Shown here one piece after another: positions 1 through 7,610 of a stretch of DNA of 64,000 nt (position 1 is its first letter; the number at the start of each line of letters is the position of its first letter). The notes beneath the pieces are model-generated. The model had not been told where the DNA came from. It worked only from the letters and a program-made list of their open reading frames with translations, and made no database searches. The position numbers and the translations under genes are program-made. The stretch comes from Micromonospora antibiotica (GTDB lineage: Bacteria > Actinomycetota > Actinomycetes > Mycobacteriales > Micromonosporaceae), in NCBI RefSeq assembly GCF_017599305.1, contig NZ_JAGFWR010000008.1, forward strand, positions 1 through 64,000, given 5' to 3'.

Positions 1-42
1 TATCCGGTCATCCGCAAAAACGCCGTCCACAAGGGCAAATGA
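1..42 (+). CDS. C-terminal fragment of an unidentified gene entering from the left edge
   Basis: An open frame reads from the first base through 13 codons (ending NAVHKGK) to a TGA at 40-42. It is too short to identify. It is not the expected end of TsaE or alanine racemase, the usual upstream neighbours of tsaB in actinobacteria. The frame is inferred only from the basic C-terminus and from the hairpin about 80 bp downstream. Confidence 0.3.
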   Translation, partial: YPVIRKNAVHKGK

Positions 43-124
43 CAGCCCTCCACCACACCACCACGAACACACCCACACCACACCGCCAGACCACCCTGCC
101 CACAGAACGGTCAAAACACGAGGA

Positions 125-164
125 GGTATGCCTGTGCGTCATGAATATGACGCACAGGCATACC
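125..164. terminator. 18-bp perfect inverted repeat, possible terminator or RBS-sequestering hairpin
   Basis: Bases 125-142 and 147-164 are exact reverse complements separated by the 4-nt loop GAAT. No T-tract follows on either strand. An AGGAGG (121-126) and an ATG (128) sit at the left base, so the RNA could hide a ribosome site. A terminator for the gene ending at 42 is the simplest reading. Confidence 0.55.
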
Positions 165-480
165 ACTGTGCCTCAGTTACAACACCCCGCTGCCGCGCCC
201 CCGCCGGCCGCCGCTGCCCGCCGCGCCCCCGCCGGCCGCCCGCCGCCCCCCGCTGGCGTGCCGCGTGCCGCTCGTCGGCCGGCTGGCCGGCCGCCCCGCT
301 GCTCTTCGGCCGCGATTACGCAGCCGTCCGCCGCTCCTCGGCCCGCTGCCCTGCCGCCCCGCCCGCAAGACCGTCGGGTGGGACGGTCCGGCCGTGAACC
401 TGGGCTGGGGGCGAGGGGCGGGGGCGAGTGGTGGGGCCGAGGGGCGGGCGGGGTGTGGGCGGACGGCGCGGGCGGACGGC
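165..480. other. Non-coding low-complexity GC-rich stretch upstream of tsaB
   Basis: No convincing gene is seen. The stretch is dominated by CCGCCG/GGCGGC runs. Open frames crossing it encode only Pro/Ala/Arg-rich, strand-biased peptides, as expected for shadow frames at this GC content. Confidence 0.6.
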
Positions 481-486
481 TAGGCT
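481..486 (+). promoter_or_regulatory. -10 box of a probable leaderless tsaB transcript
   Basis: TAGGCT lies 8 nt before the GTG start of tsaB and there is no Shine-Dalgarno. Transcription would start at or within 1-2 nt of the start codon. The same geometry is seen before guaA, purN, ybaK and pcrA in this window. Confidence 0.5.
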
Positions 487-494
487 GGCTTACC

Positions 495-1349
495 GTGCTC
501 GTACTGGTGGTGGACTCCTCGACCCCCGCGGTCACCGCGGCGCTGGTCGAGGTGACGGCGGACGGCGTCGCGCTGCGAGCGTACCGGTGCACGATCGACG
601 CCCGGGCCCACGGTGAGCTGCTCGCCCCGCAGATCGAGGCGGTGCTCACCGACGTCGACGCGCGACCGGGTGACCTCGGCGCGATCGTCGCCGGGCTCGG
701 CCCCGGTCCCTTCACCGGGCTGCGGGTCGGCCTGGTCACCGCCGCCACCATGGGCCAGGTGCTCGGCATCCCCACGTACGGCGTCTGCTCGCTCGACGGC
801 ATCGCCCACCCCACCACCCCGACCACCACGGCGGATGCGTCGCCCGGCCACGCCGTGTCCGGCAAGGCCGAAGCCAGCAGCGCCACGGCCGGGCCGGCCA
901 CAGCCGGCGACGGCACGGCCGGACAGGCCACAGCCGGCGACGGCACGGCCGGACAGGTCGGAGCCGGCGGGGCGACGGTCGGCTGGTCGACGGCGGGGGA
1001 GCGGCGGGTGCTGGTCGCCGCCGACGCCCGGCGCAAGGAGGTCTACTGGGCGGTCTACGACGGCGACGGCCAGCGGATCGTCGGGCCGGAGGTGGACGCC
1101 CCGGCGGTCGCCGCCGCCCGGGCCCGGGAGTTGGCCGTGACCGTCGCGGCCGGCGACGGTGCCCACCGCTACGCCGACGTGCTCGGCCTGCCGCTGCGCG
1201 CCGAACCCCGCTACCCCGACGCCGTCGCGCTGGTGACCCTGGCCGCCGCACGGATCCGGGCGGGTGCCCCCGGCGAGACGCTCACCCCGTTGTACCTGCG
1301 CCGCCCGGACGCGGTCGCGGCGACCAGCCGCAAGTCGGTGCTGCCGTGA
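495..1349 (+). CDS. tsaB: tRNA threonylcarbamoyladenosine biosynthesis protein TsaB
   Basis: TsaB is the inactive ASKHA-fold partner of TsaD in forming t6A37 of ANN-decoding tRNAs. The N-terminus (LVLVVDSSTPAVTAALVEV) and the GLGPGPFTGLRVGL block match the family. The GTG at 495 is chosen because the protein begins exactly with the conserved beta-strand and a -10 box abuts it; upstream sequence in frame is low complexity. At 284 residues it is longer than usual (about 220). The excess is an Ala/Gly/Thr-rich insertion at about residues 112-165 containing a duplicated 10-residue unit. Its stop overlaps the rimI start (GTGA), indicating translational coupling. Confidence 0.9.
   Translation: MLVLVVDSSTPAVTAALVEVTADGVALRAYRCTIDARAHGELLAPQIEAVLTDVDARPGDLGAIVAGLGPGPFTGLRVGLVTAATMGQVLGIPTYGVCSLDGIAHPTTPTTTADASPGHAVSGKAEASSATAGPATAGDGTAGQATAGDGTAGQVGAGGATVGWSTAGERRVLVAADARRKEVYWAVYDGDGQRIVGPEVDAPAVAAARARELAVTVAAGDGAHRYADVLGLPLRAEPRYPDAVALVTLAAARIRAGAPGETLTPLYLRRPDAVAATSRKSVLP
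897..956 (+). repeat. Two perfect 30-bp tandem repeats inside tsaB
   Basis: Bases 897-926 and 927-956 are identical and encode ATAGDGTAGQ twice, in frame. Degenerate GTAG/ATAG-like units flank them. They lie in the insertion that makes this TsaB unusually long. Confidence 0.85.
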
Positions 1350-1822
1350 CGGTACGCATCGACCGGTTCCGCTGGTGGCACGTCGCCGAGGTGCTGCCGA
1401 TCGAGGAGGACCTGTTCGGTGCCGAGCAGTGGTCGCCGGCGATGTTCTGGAACGAGTTGGCGAGCGGCCACTTCTACCGGGTCGCCCTGGACGCCGACGG
1501 GTCGTTGCTGGGCTACGCGGGTCTGACCGTCGACCCGGGCGGCGAGTCATGGGTGCAGAACATCGCGGTCCGCCGGGACGCCCAGCGGCGCGGGATCGGC
1601 CGGGCGCTGCTGGTGGACCTGCTCGCCGAGGCGGCCCGGCGCGGGATCGACAGTGTCCTGCTGGAGGTGGCCGTCGACAACGCCCCCGCCCAGCGGCTCT
1701 ACGCGACGTACGGGTTCGAACCGATCGGCGTACGGCGGGGCTACTACCAACCGAGCAACACCGACGCGCTGGTCATGCGGCGTGACGCGGAACCGGCCGC
1801 AGACGGGACGGACCATGGCTGA
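1346..1822 (+). CDS. rimI: GNAT N-acetyltransferase RimI
   Basis: 158 residues with a GNAT fold. The segment VQNIAVRRDAQRRGIGRALL carries the acetyl-CoA binding R/Q-x-x-G-x-G/A signature. It is followed by the family-typical LEVAVDNAPAQRLYATYGF and a C-terminal RRGYY segment. RimI acetylates the N-terminal Ala of ribosomal protein S18 and often sits between tsaB and tsaD, as here. The GTG start overlaps the tsaB stop by 4 nt. The C-terminus overlaps tsaD by 8 nt. Confidence 0.9.
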   Translation: MTVRIDRFRWWHVAEVLPIEEDLFGAEQWSPAMFWNELASGHFYRVALDADGSLLGYAGLTVDPGGESWVQNIAVRRDAQRRGIGRALLVDLLAEAARRGIDSVLLEVAVDNAPAQRLYATYGFEPIGVRRGYYQPSNTDALVMRRDAEPAADGTDHG

Positions 1823-2861
1823 CGAACCGCTGATCCTCGGCATCGAGACCTCGTGCGACGAGACCGGGGTGGGCATCGTGCGCGGGCACACCCTGCTCGC
1901 CGACGCGCTCGCCTCCAGTGTGGACGAACACGCCCGGTTCGGTGGGGTGGTGCCCGAGGTGGCCAGCCGGGCACACCTGGAGGCCATCGTGCCGACCATG
2001 GACCGGGCGCTGCGCGAGGCGGGGGTGACCATCGCCGACATCGACGCGATCGCGGTCACCTCCGGGCCCGGCCTGGCCGGTGCCCTGCTGGTCGGGGTGG
2101 CCGCTGCCAAGGGTTACGCGCTGGCCGCCGAGAAACCGGTGTACGGGGTGAACCACCTGGCCGCGCACGTCGCCGTGGACACCCTGGAGCACGGCCCGCT
2201 GCCCGCCCCGGCGATCGCGATGCTGGTCTCCGGTGGGCACTCCTCGCTGCTGCTCGTCGACGACCTGGCCCGGGGGGTGACCCCGCTGGGCGCGACCATC
2301 GACGACGCGGCCGGGGAGGCGTTCGACAAGGTGGCCCGGCTGCTCGGCCTGCCCTTCCCGGGTGGCCCGTACATCGACCGGGAGGCGCGGTCCGGCGACC
2401 CGGCGTCGATCGCCTTCCCGCGCGGCCTCACCGCCGCCAAGGATCTCGCCGCCCACCGGTACGACTTCTCCTTCTCGGGACTGAAGACGGCGGTGGCCCG
2501 CTGGGTGGAGGGTCGGCGGCGCTCCGGTGAGCCGGTGCCGGTGGCCGACGTGGCCGCGTCGTTCCAGGAGGCGGTCTGCGACGTGCTCACCGGCAAGGCC
2601 CTCGCCGCGTGCCGGGCACACGGGGTGGACACTTTGGTCATCGGCGGGGGAGTGGCGGCGAACTCACGGCTGCGGTCGATGGCCGAGCAGCGGGCGCAGC
2701 GGTACGGCATCCGGGTCCGGGTGCCCCGGCCGGGGTTGTGTACCGACAACGGGGCGATGGTCGCCGCACTCGGGTCGCACCTGGTGGCCGCCGGGGTACG
2801 CCCGAGCCGGCTGGACCTGCCCGCCGACTCGGCGTTGCCACTGACCACGGTCAGCGTGTGA
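1815..2861 (+). CDS. tsaD: tRNA N6-adenosine threonylcarbamoyltransferase TsaD (Kae1/Gcp)
   Basis: Catalytic ASKHA protein transferring threonylcarbamoyl from TC-AMP to A37 of tRNA, working with TsaB and TsaE. 348 residues, normal for the family. Visible signatures are GIETSCDETGVG at the N-terminus, the metal-binding H-x3-H in NHLAAHVAV, VSGGHSSLL, FDKVARLLGLPFPGGP and the C-terminal GGGVAANSRLR and CTDNGAMVA. The ATG at 1815 starts MADEPLILGIETS; a longer frame upstream is the shadow of rimI. It is translationally coupled to rimI through an 8-nt overlap. Confidence 0.97.
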   Translation: MADEPLILGIETSCDETGVGIVRGHTLLADALASSVDEHARFGGVVPEVASRAHLEAIVPTMDRALREAGVTIADIDAIAVTSGPGLAGALLVGVAAAKGYALAAEKPVYGVNHLAAHVAVDTLEHGPLPAPAIAMLVSGGHSSLLLVDDLARGVTPLGATIDDAAGEAFDKVARLLGLPFPGGPYIDREARSGDPASIAFPRGLTAAKDLAAHRYDFSFSGLKTAVARWVEGRRRSGEPVPVADVAASFQEAVCDVLTGKALAACRAHGVDTLVIGGGVAANSRLRSMAEQRAQRYGIRVRVPRPGLCTDNGAMVAALGSHLVAAGVRPSRLDLPADSALPLTTVSV

Positions 2862-2874
2862 CGGGAGGGGCGAC

Positions 2875-3129
2875 GTGATCGTACGGATGTGGGAGGCGCG
2901 GGCCGAGTCGTACGGCTTCGCCGACCTGATCACCTGGGTGTGCGAGACGGCGTTGCCGGAGTTCGAGCACGATCCGCTGCACCTGTCCAGTGAGGTCTTC
3001 TCGTCCACCGATCACCGGGTGGTGGTCATCTCGAAGTGGCGCAGCAACCCCCGCGCGTTGCCTGATCCGCCGGCCACCCTGGTCGCCCGTCCCCCGCACT
3101 CGTGGGATTTCACCCAGGTCGACCGCTGA
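2875..3129 (+). CDS. Small hypothetical protein, possibly an ABM-like dimeric alpha/beta barrel
   Basis: 84 residues from a GTG with a GGGAGGGG purine run just upstream, 13 nt after tsaD and so probably in the same operon. The sequence alternates strand (MIVRMWEARA), helix (ADLITWVCETALPEFE) and strand (HRVVVISKWRSN), then a Pro-rich tail. This resembles antibiotic-biosynthesis-monooxygenase-like domains, but I see no diagnostic residue. The function is unknown. Confidence 0.6.
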   Translation: MIVRMWEARAESYGFADLITWVCETALPEFEHDPLHLSSEVFSSTDHRVVVISKWRSNPRALPDPPATLVARPPHSWDFTQVDR

Positions 3130-3130
3130 C

Positions 3131-3222
3131 CGACCGCCCCGAACCCGGTGCGCCCGGACAGCCGACCGCCCCGAACCCGGTGCGCCCGGACAGCCGACCG
3201 CCCCGAACCCGGTGCGCCCGGA
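3131..3222 (+). repeat. Tandem repeat, 32-bp unit, about 2.9 copies
   Basis: The unit begins CGACCGCCCCGAACCCGGTG and recurs at 3131, 3163 and 3195. The first two copies are identical and the third diverges in its last 4 bases. It starts immediately after the stop of the small ORF and is non-coding. Confidence 0.85.
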
Positions 3223-3267
3223 AATCGGCCGCCGCGGCCGGAAAATCGGCCGCCCCGGCCCGGACAG

Positions 3268-3310
3268 CCCGACGGCCCGCCGGCGGTGGTGCCGCCTGCG
3301 GGCCGTCGGG
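3268..3310. terminator. Bidirectional terminator between convergent genes
   Basis: 13-bp perfect arms (3268-3280 and 3298-3310) enclose a further 5-bp GGCGG/CCGCC hairpin. It lies 14 nt past the stop of the minus-strand DUF4142 gene and downstream of the plus-strand tsaB cluster. Confidence 0.65.
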
Positions 3311-3324
3311 TCAGGTGCGTGGGG

Positions 3325-4062
3325 TCAACTGCGGCGGGTGATCCGCCAGGTGGCGTAGCCGCCCGCGCCGAGCGCGAGCAGGAAGACCGCCCAGACGACG
3401 GTGGTGCTGATCGCGACCGACGGGCCGGCGGCCCCGGCCTGGGCGGCGGCGACCAGCGAGTCCTGCTGCGCGGCCGGGATCGCGGCCGGCGGCATCTGCT
3501 GCCAGCGGACCAGGCCGGTGCTCTCCAGCATGGCCATGTGGTCGTTGACGAACTTGTTGGCCTCGTCGGCGAGCTTGCGGACGGTGTTGTCCCGGGTGCT
3601 GGCCCGGACCGCGCCGATCACCGGGAAGATCTTGCCGTGGGCCACCCGGAGCCGGGTCACGAAGATCTGGTCGAACTGAGCACCGGAGGCGTTCTGCATC
3701 TCGGTCAGCCACCCCTTCTGCTCGGCGGTGGGGTCGCTCGGCAGCGTCGCGCCCAGCTTGTTGGCGGCCTGCACCACCAGTTCGTCGAGAACGCCGTGCT
3801 GCCGGGCGATCTCCGCGCCGACCTCCCGTACCCGCGCGGACTGACCCTTGTCGGCGGCCATCGTGCCGGCCGGCATCTCCCACAGGCCGGCCAGTCGAAC
3901 GCCGTTGAGCAGCGCCACGTCGGCGGCGTTCATCTGGACGCCGGGAGCGGCGACGGCCATGCCCGGTAGCACGACCAGCCCGGCCAGGAAGGTGACGACC
4001 AACACCGCCACCCGGTGGGTCCGGTGCCCTCGCCGACGACGTACGGAATCCAGCGATGCCAT
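3325..4062 (-). CDS. Secreted or membrane-anchored DUF4142 protein
   Basis: 245 residues. The N-terminus has basic residues and then a hydrophobic segment (VAVLVVTFLAGLVVLPGMAV), a signal peptide or anchor. A DUF4142 helical bundle follows (about 45-190: MNAADVALLNGVRLAGLWE, QHGVLDELV, DHMAMLE). A low-complexity Ala/Gln stretch leads to a C-terminal TM helix (TTVVWAVFLLALGAGG) and a basic tail. The ATG at 4062 has GAGGAGG 9 nt upstream on the minus strand. DUF4142 is a ferritin-like extracytoplasmic domain of uncertain function. The C-terminal anchor suggests a surface-exposed protein. Confidence 0.8.
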   Translation of the reverse strand: MASLDSVRRRRGHRTHRVAVLVVTFLAGLVVLPGMAVAAPGVQMNAADVALLNGVRLAGLWEMPAGTMAADKGQSARVREVGAEIARQHGVLDELVVQAANKLGATLPSDPTAEQKGWLTEMQNASGAQFDQIFVTRLRVAHGKIFPVIGAVRASTRDNTVRKLADEANKFVNDHMAMLESTGLVRWQQMPPAAIPAAQQDSLVAAAQAGAAGPSVAISTTVVWAVFLLALGAGGYATWRITRRS

Positions 4063-4194
4063 GCTGCGGTGCCTCCTCGATCCGGGCCGACCTGTCCTGC
4101 CGGGCAGCGACCCGCCGGCTGCCCGTCCGTCCACTGGTACGGACTGTCGGGCCGATCAGTTCACCGGGTGGCGCACGAGTCGGGAGGTATCCGT

Positions 4195-5388
4195 TCAGGC
4201 GGCGTCGAGCGGGTCGGCGAGGAGCCGTTCGAAGGCCAGCTCGGCCGCGCCGATCAAGGCCGCGTCGTCACCGAGTTTGGGGGTACGCAGCCGGACGTGT
4301 TCCAGGCAGGCGGGCAGCCCGGTCTCGTTGAGCCGACTGCGGACCTGGGCGGCGGCGGCGAGGTAGAGGTCCCGCATGGTGCCACCGAAGATGACCATCT
4401 CGGGGTTGAAGATGTTGACCAGGTTCGCCACGCCGAAGCCGAGCCAGTCACCGGCGTGCCGTACGGCGGTCTGGGCGCGGGCGTCACCCCGGTCGGCGGC
4501 GTCGAACACGGCCAGCAGCGCGTCGCGGCCCCGGGCCTCGGCGCGGCCGGCGGCCCGCAGCAGCCCGTACTCGCCGATCTGGGTCTCCCAGCAGCCCCGT
4601 GAGCCGCACTCGCAGGGGGTGCCGTCACGCACCACGACCATGTGACCGACCTCGCCGCCGTAGCCACCGTGGCCGGTCAGCCGGCGGCCTCCGGCGATGA
4701 TGCCGGCACCGACGCCGACGTCCCCGTAGAGGTAGATGACGTTGTCGCAGCCGGCGGCGACGCCCCGGGCGTGTTCGGCGAAGGCGGCGACGTCGGCCAC
4801 GTTGCCGACCGTGACCGGCAACTCCACGCCCACCTCGGCGGCGAGCGCCGCGCCGATCGGCTCGTCCACCCACCCGGTGGTGGGGCCGAGCCGGACCAGC
4901 CCGTCGGCCTTGCGCACCATGCCGCACACGGCGACCCCGGCACCGACGCAGACCGACCCGGGGGCCACCCGTTCCCGCATCTGCTTGAGCGCGCCGGCCA
5001 GCATCGGGGCGGTCTCCGCGGCGTCCAGGTCACGCGGCCGGTCCAGCTCACGGCGGTCGAGCACCTCGCCGCCGAGACCGACCCGCGCGGCCCGCAGCCG
5101 GTCCACCTCGATCGAGTACGCGTACGCGTAGACCCGGGCCGACTCGGGCCGGACGACCAGTGAGGGTCGTCCGGCCCGGCCGGTCTCCTTGGGCGTGCCC
5201 TCGCTGACCAGCCCGGCACCGGCCAGGTCGGAGGTGAGCGCGCCGATGGTGCTGCGGTTGAGGCCGAGGGCGGTGGTGAGTTCCGCGCGGGAGGTGGCGC
5301 CGTGCACGTGGACGTGCCGGAGCAGGGCCCCGAGGTTCTGCCGCCGGATCTCGTCCTGGCTCGGTCCTACCCGCATCGTTGGTGGCAC
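4195..5388 (-). CDS. ROK-family transcriptional regulator, likely regulator of the adjacent sugar importer
   Basis: 397 residues. An N-terminal winged helix (about 13-65: RRQNLGALLRHVHVHGATSRAELTTALG, NRSTIGALTSDLAGAGLV) is followed by a ROK domain. The ROK part has DVGVGAGIIAGGRRLTGHGG and the zinc-binding CECGSRGCWE near residue 258. The family (XylR/NagC/Mlc type) senses sugars or sugar phosphates. It is last in the xylF-xylG-xylH-ROK series, 28 nt after xylH, so control of that transporter is the natural inference. The GTG at 5388 is used; ATG at 5376 is an alternative. Confidence 0.88.
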   Translation of the reverse strand: MPPTMRVGPSQDEIRRQNLGALLRHVHVHGATSRAELTTALGLNRSTIGALTSDLAGAGLVSEGTPKETGRAGRPSLVVRPESARVYAYAYSIEVDRLRAARVGLGGEVLDRRELDRPRDLDAAETAPMLAGALKQMRERVAPGSVCVGAGVAVCGMVRKADGLVRLGPTTGWVDEPIGAALAAEVGVELPVTVGNVADVAAFAEHARGVAAGCDNVIYLYGDVGVGAGIIAGGRRLTGHGGYGGEVGHMVVVRDGTPCECGSRGCWETQIGEYGLLRAAGRAEARGRDALLAVFDAADRGDARAQTAVRHAGDWLGFGVANLVNIFNPEMVIFGGTMRDLYLAAAAQVRSRLNETGLPACLEHVRLRTPKLGDDAALIGAAELAFERLLADPLDAA

Positions 5389-5416
5389 CCCATGTCCCGC
5401 CGGTGGCGTACGCGGA

Positions 5417-6676
5417 TCAGCGGGTGCCGGAGGCGGAGGCGCGGCGGCGCGACAGCGCGTCCACGCTGGCCGCGAGGAGCAGCACCACGCCGGTGACGAC
5501 GTACTTCACCCCGGCGCTGTAGCCCATCAGGCCCATGCCGTTGTCGATGACGGCGACCACCGCGCCACCGAGCACGGCGTCGAGGACCCGGCCCTTGCCG
5601 CCGAAGAGGCTGGTGCCGCCGATCACCGCTGCGCCGACAGCGTAGAGCAGCACGTTGCTGCCGCCGGTGTTCGGGTCCACCGAGTTGGCCCGGCTGGCGG
5701 CGACGATGCCGCCGATGGCCGCCATGGACGAGCAGATCACGAAGACCGAGATGCGGATCTTGTCGACGTTGATGCCGGCCCGGCGGGCGGCCTCCTTGTT
5801 GCCGCCGACGGCGTAGACGTGCCGGCCGTAGCTGGTGCGCTGGAGCACGAAGGTCCAGACGATCAGCAGCACCGCGATGACCGGCACCACGATCGGCACA
5901 CCCTTGAGCGAGTTGATCAGGACGTTGCGGCTGCGTTCCTGGTTGAGGATGTAGACCGCGATGCCGAGGATCAGGGTCAGCCCGCCGATGCGGGCGAGCA
6001 CCACCGCCATCGGGTCGGTGGTCAGGCCCCGGGACAGCCGCTTGCGGTGGCGCAGCAGTTGCACGGCCGCGTACCCGCCGATGGCGATGGCGGCCAGCGC
6101 CCAGCCGAGGGTGGGCGGCAGGTTGCGGTTGGCGATCGCCACCAGCACCTCGTCGTTGACCGAGATGTTGGCGCCCCCGCTGATCAGCATCAGCACGATG
6201 CCCTGGAAGGCGAGGAAGCCGGCCAGGGTGACCACGAAGGACGGGATGCCGATCTTGGCGACCAGGAAGCCGAGCACGGTGCCGATGACCACGCCGGTGA
6301 GGATCGCGGCGAGCACCGCCACGTACCAGGGGTAGCCGGCCTTGGTGGCGACGTTGGCCAGGACGGCCGCGCAGACCCCGCTGGCGAAGCCGGCCGAGAG
6401 GTCGATCTCGCCGAGCAGCAGGACGAAGACCAGCCCCATGGCGATCAGGGTGACCGCCGCGCCCTGGGTGAACAGGTTGGCGAAGTTGCCGGCGGTGAGG
6501 AACGACGGCCGCATGACCGAGAAGACCGTGCAGAGCACGATCAGCCCGAGTACGGCGGGCAGCGCGCCGATGTCGCCGCCGCGTACCCGGCCCCAGTAGC
6601 CGCGGAGGTGGCTGCCGACGGTAGGCGGTGGCGTGACCGCCGCCGGGCCTTCCTTGCGCACGGCGGTGGTGGTCAT
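5417..6676 (-). CDS. xylH: Sugar ABC transporter permease, XylH type
   Basis: 419 residues and about ten hydrophobic segments, with the BPD_transp_2 signatures of the ribose/xylose permease family (LLGEIDLSAGFASGVCAAVLA, FVVTLAGFLAFQGIVLML, VYAVGGNKEAARRAGINVDKI, GGTSLFGGKGRVLDAVLGG). The long TM6-TM7 region and the size fit XylH rather than RbsC. The ATG overlaps the stop of the ATPase gene by 4 nt (ATGA), so the two are translationally coupled. It forms the membrane channel for the sugar delivered by the XylF-like lipoprotein. Confidence 0.88.
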   Translation of the reverse strand: MTTTAVRKEGPAAVTPPPTVGSHLRGYWGRVRGGDIGALPAVLGLIVLCTVFSVMRPSFLTAGNFANLFTQGAAVTLIAMGLVFVLLLGEIDLSAGFASGVCAAVLANVATKAGYPWYVAVLAAILTGVVIGTVLGFLVAKIGIPSFVVTLAGFLAFQGIVLMLISGGANISVNDEVLVAIANRNLPPTLGWALAAIAIGGYAAVQLLRHRKRLSRGLTTDPMAVVLARIGGLTLILGIAVYILNQERSRNVLINSLKGVPIVVPVIAVLLIVWTFVLQRTSYGRHVYAVGGNKEAARRAGINVDKIRISVFVICSSMAAIGGIVAASRANSVDPNTGGSNVLLYAVGAAVIGGTSLFGGKGRVLDAVLGGAVVAVIDNGMGLMGYSAGVKYVVTGVVLLLAASVDALSRRRASASGTR

Positions 6677-7491
6677 CGAACGCCTCCTGCAGTGGTGTCG
6701 GCGGGTCCTGCGCCGTTGCCGGCGGTGACCGGCTCGCCGGTCAGACCGAGATTGCCGGAACGACCGGCGGTGATCAACTCGACGACCTGTGAGTGGGTGA
6801 TGTCGGTGGTCTTCACCTGGGCGACCATCTGGCCGAGGTAGAGCGCGGCGACCCGGTCGGACACGGCGAAGACGTCGTTCATGTTGTGGGAGATGAGCAC
6901 CACGGCCAGCCCGTTGTCGGCCAGCCGGCGGACCAGTTCGAGCACCTGGGCGGTCTGGGCGACGCCCAGCGCGGCGGTCGGCTCGTCGAGAATGACCAGT
7001 TTGCTGTTCCAGAGCACCGCCTTGGCGATGGCGACGGTCTGCCGCTGCCCGCCGGAGAGGCTGGAGACGTGCTGGCGCAGCGACTTCACGGTCCGTACGG
7101 AGAGCCCGGCCAGGGTTTCCGCGGCCATCTGCTCCATGGTCGGCTCGTCGAGCACCAGCCCGCTGTGCTTCTCCCGGCCGAGGAACATGTTCTGCACGAT
7201 GTCGAGGTTGTCGCAGAGCGCGAGGTCCTGGTAGACGACCTCGATGCCGAGCGTGGCGGCGTCGCGGGGGCTGTTGATGCTCACCGGTCGGCCGTCGAAG
7301 AGGAACTCACCGGCGTCGGCCGGGTAGATGCCGCTGATGCACTTGACCAGCGTGGACTTGCCGGCGCCGTTGTCGCCGACCAGTGCGGTCACCTCTCCGG
7401 CGTGGGCGGCGAGGGCGACGTCGCGCAGGACCTGGACGGGACCGAAGCTCTTGTCGATCCCGCGCAGTTCCAGCAGGGGGGTCGCGGACAC
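6673..7491 (-). CDS. xylG: Sugar ABC transporter ATP-binding protein, XylG type (single ABC domain)
   Basis: 272 residues, with Walker A GDNGAGKSTLVKCISG, signature SSLSGGQRQTV, Walker B KLVILDEPTAALG and H-loop LISHNMND. The GTG at 7491 is chosen because GAAGGAG lies 6 nt upstream and the protein then begins directly at the ABC fold (LLELRGIDKSFG); upstream frame is non-coding. E. coli XylG and RbsA carry two fused ABC domains. This one has a single domain and would dimerise, as in many actinobacterial sugar importers. Confidence 0.88.
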   Translation of the reverse strand: MSATPLLELRGIDKSFGPVQVLRDVALAAHAGEVTALVGDNGAGKSTLVKCISGIYPADAGEFLFDGRPVSINSPRDAATLGIEVVYQDLALCDNLDIVQNMFLGREKHSGLVLDEPTMEQMAAETLAGLSVRTVKSLRQHVSSLSGGQRQTVAIAKAVLWNSKLVILDEPTAALGVAQTAQVLELVRRLADNGLAVVLISHNMNDVFAVSDRVAALYLGQMVAQVKTTDITHSQVVELITAGRSGNLGLTGEPVTAGNGAGPADTTAGGVR

Positions 7492-7542
7492 GGGGGTCTC
7501 CTTCGTACGGAGGGAAGATCTCGGGACCCGTCCGGCGGCGAG

Positions 7543-7576
7543 CGCCGCCCGGCACGAGGTTCCGTGCCGGGCGGCG
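7543..7576 (-). terminator. Intra-operon hairpin between xylF and xylG
   Basis: 13-bp perfect arms (7543-7555 and 7564-7576) with an 8-nt loop, no T-tract, 34 nt after the xylF stop. It is likely an attenuating or 3'-end-stabilising hairpin giving excess binding protein over transporter subunits. Confidence 0.6.
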
Positions 7577-7610
7577 TCGCGTCGGCGGGGTACGACGCTC
7601 GTCGTACGGG

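Noticed and set aside
1..42. Transposase end next to the hairpin
   Set aside because: Only 13 codons are visible and there is no target duplication or second inverted repeat, so a mobile-element call is not supportable.
1720..1735. tRNA T-arm-like GGTTCGAAC
   Set aside because: It is codons for YGFEPIG of rimI; no acceptor or anticodon stems surround it.
3131..3222. CRISPR array (32-bp repeats)
   Set aside because: Copies abut with no spacers, and there are no cas genes. It is a tandem repeat. The same holds for 58290-58385.
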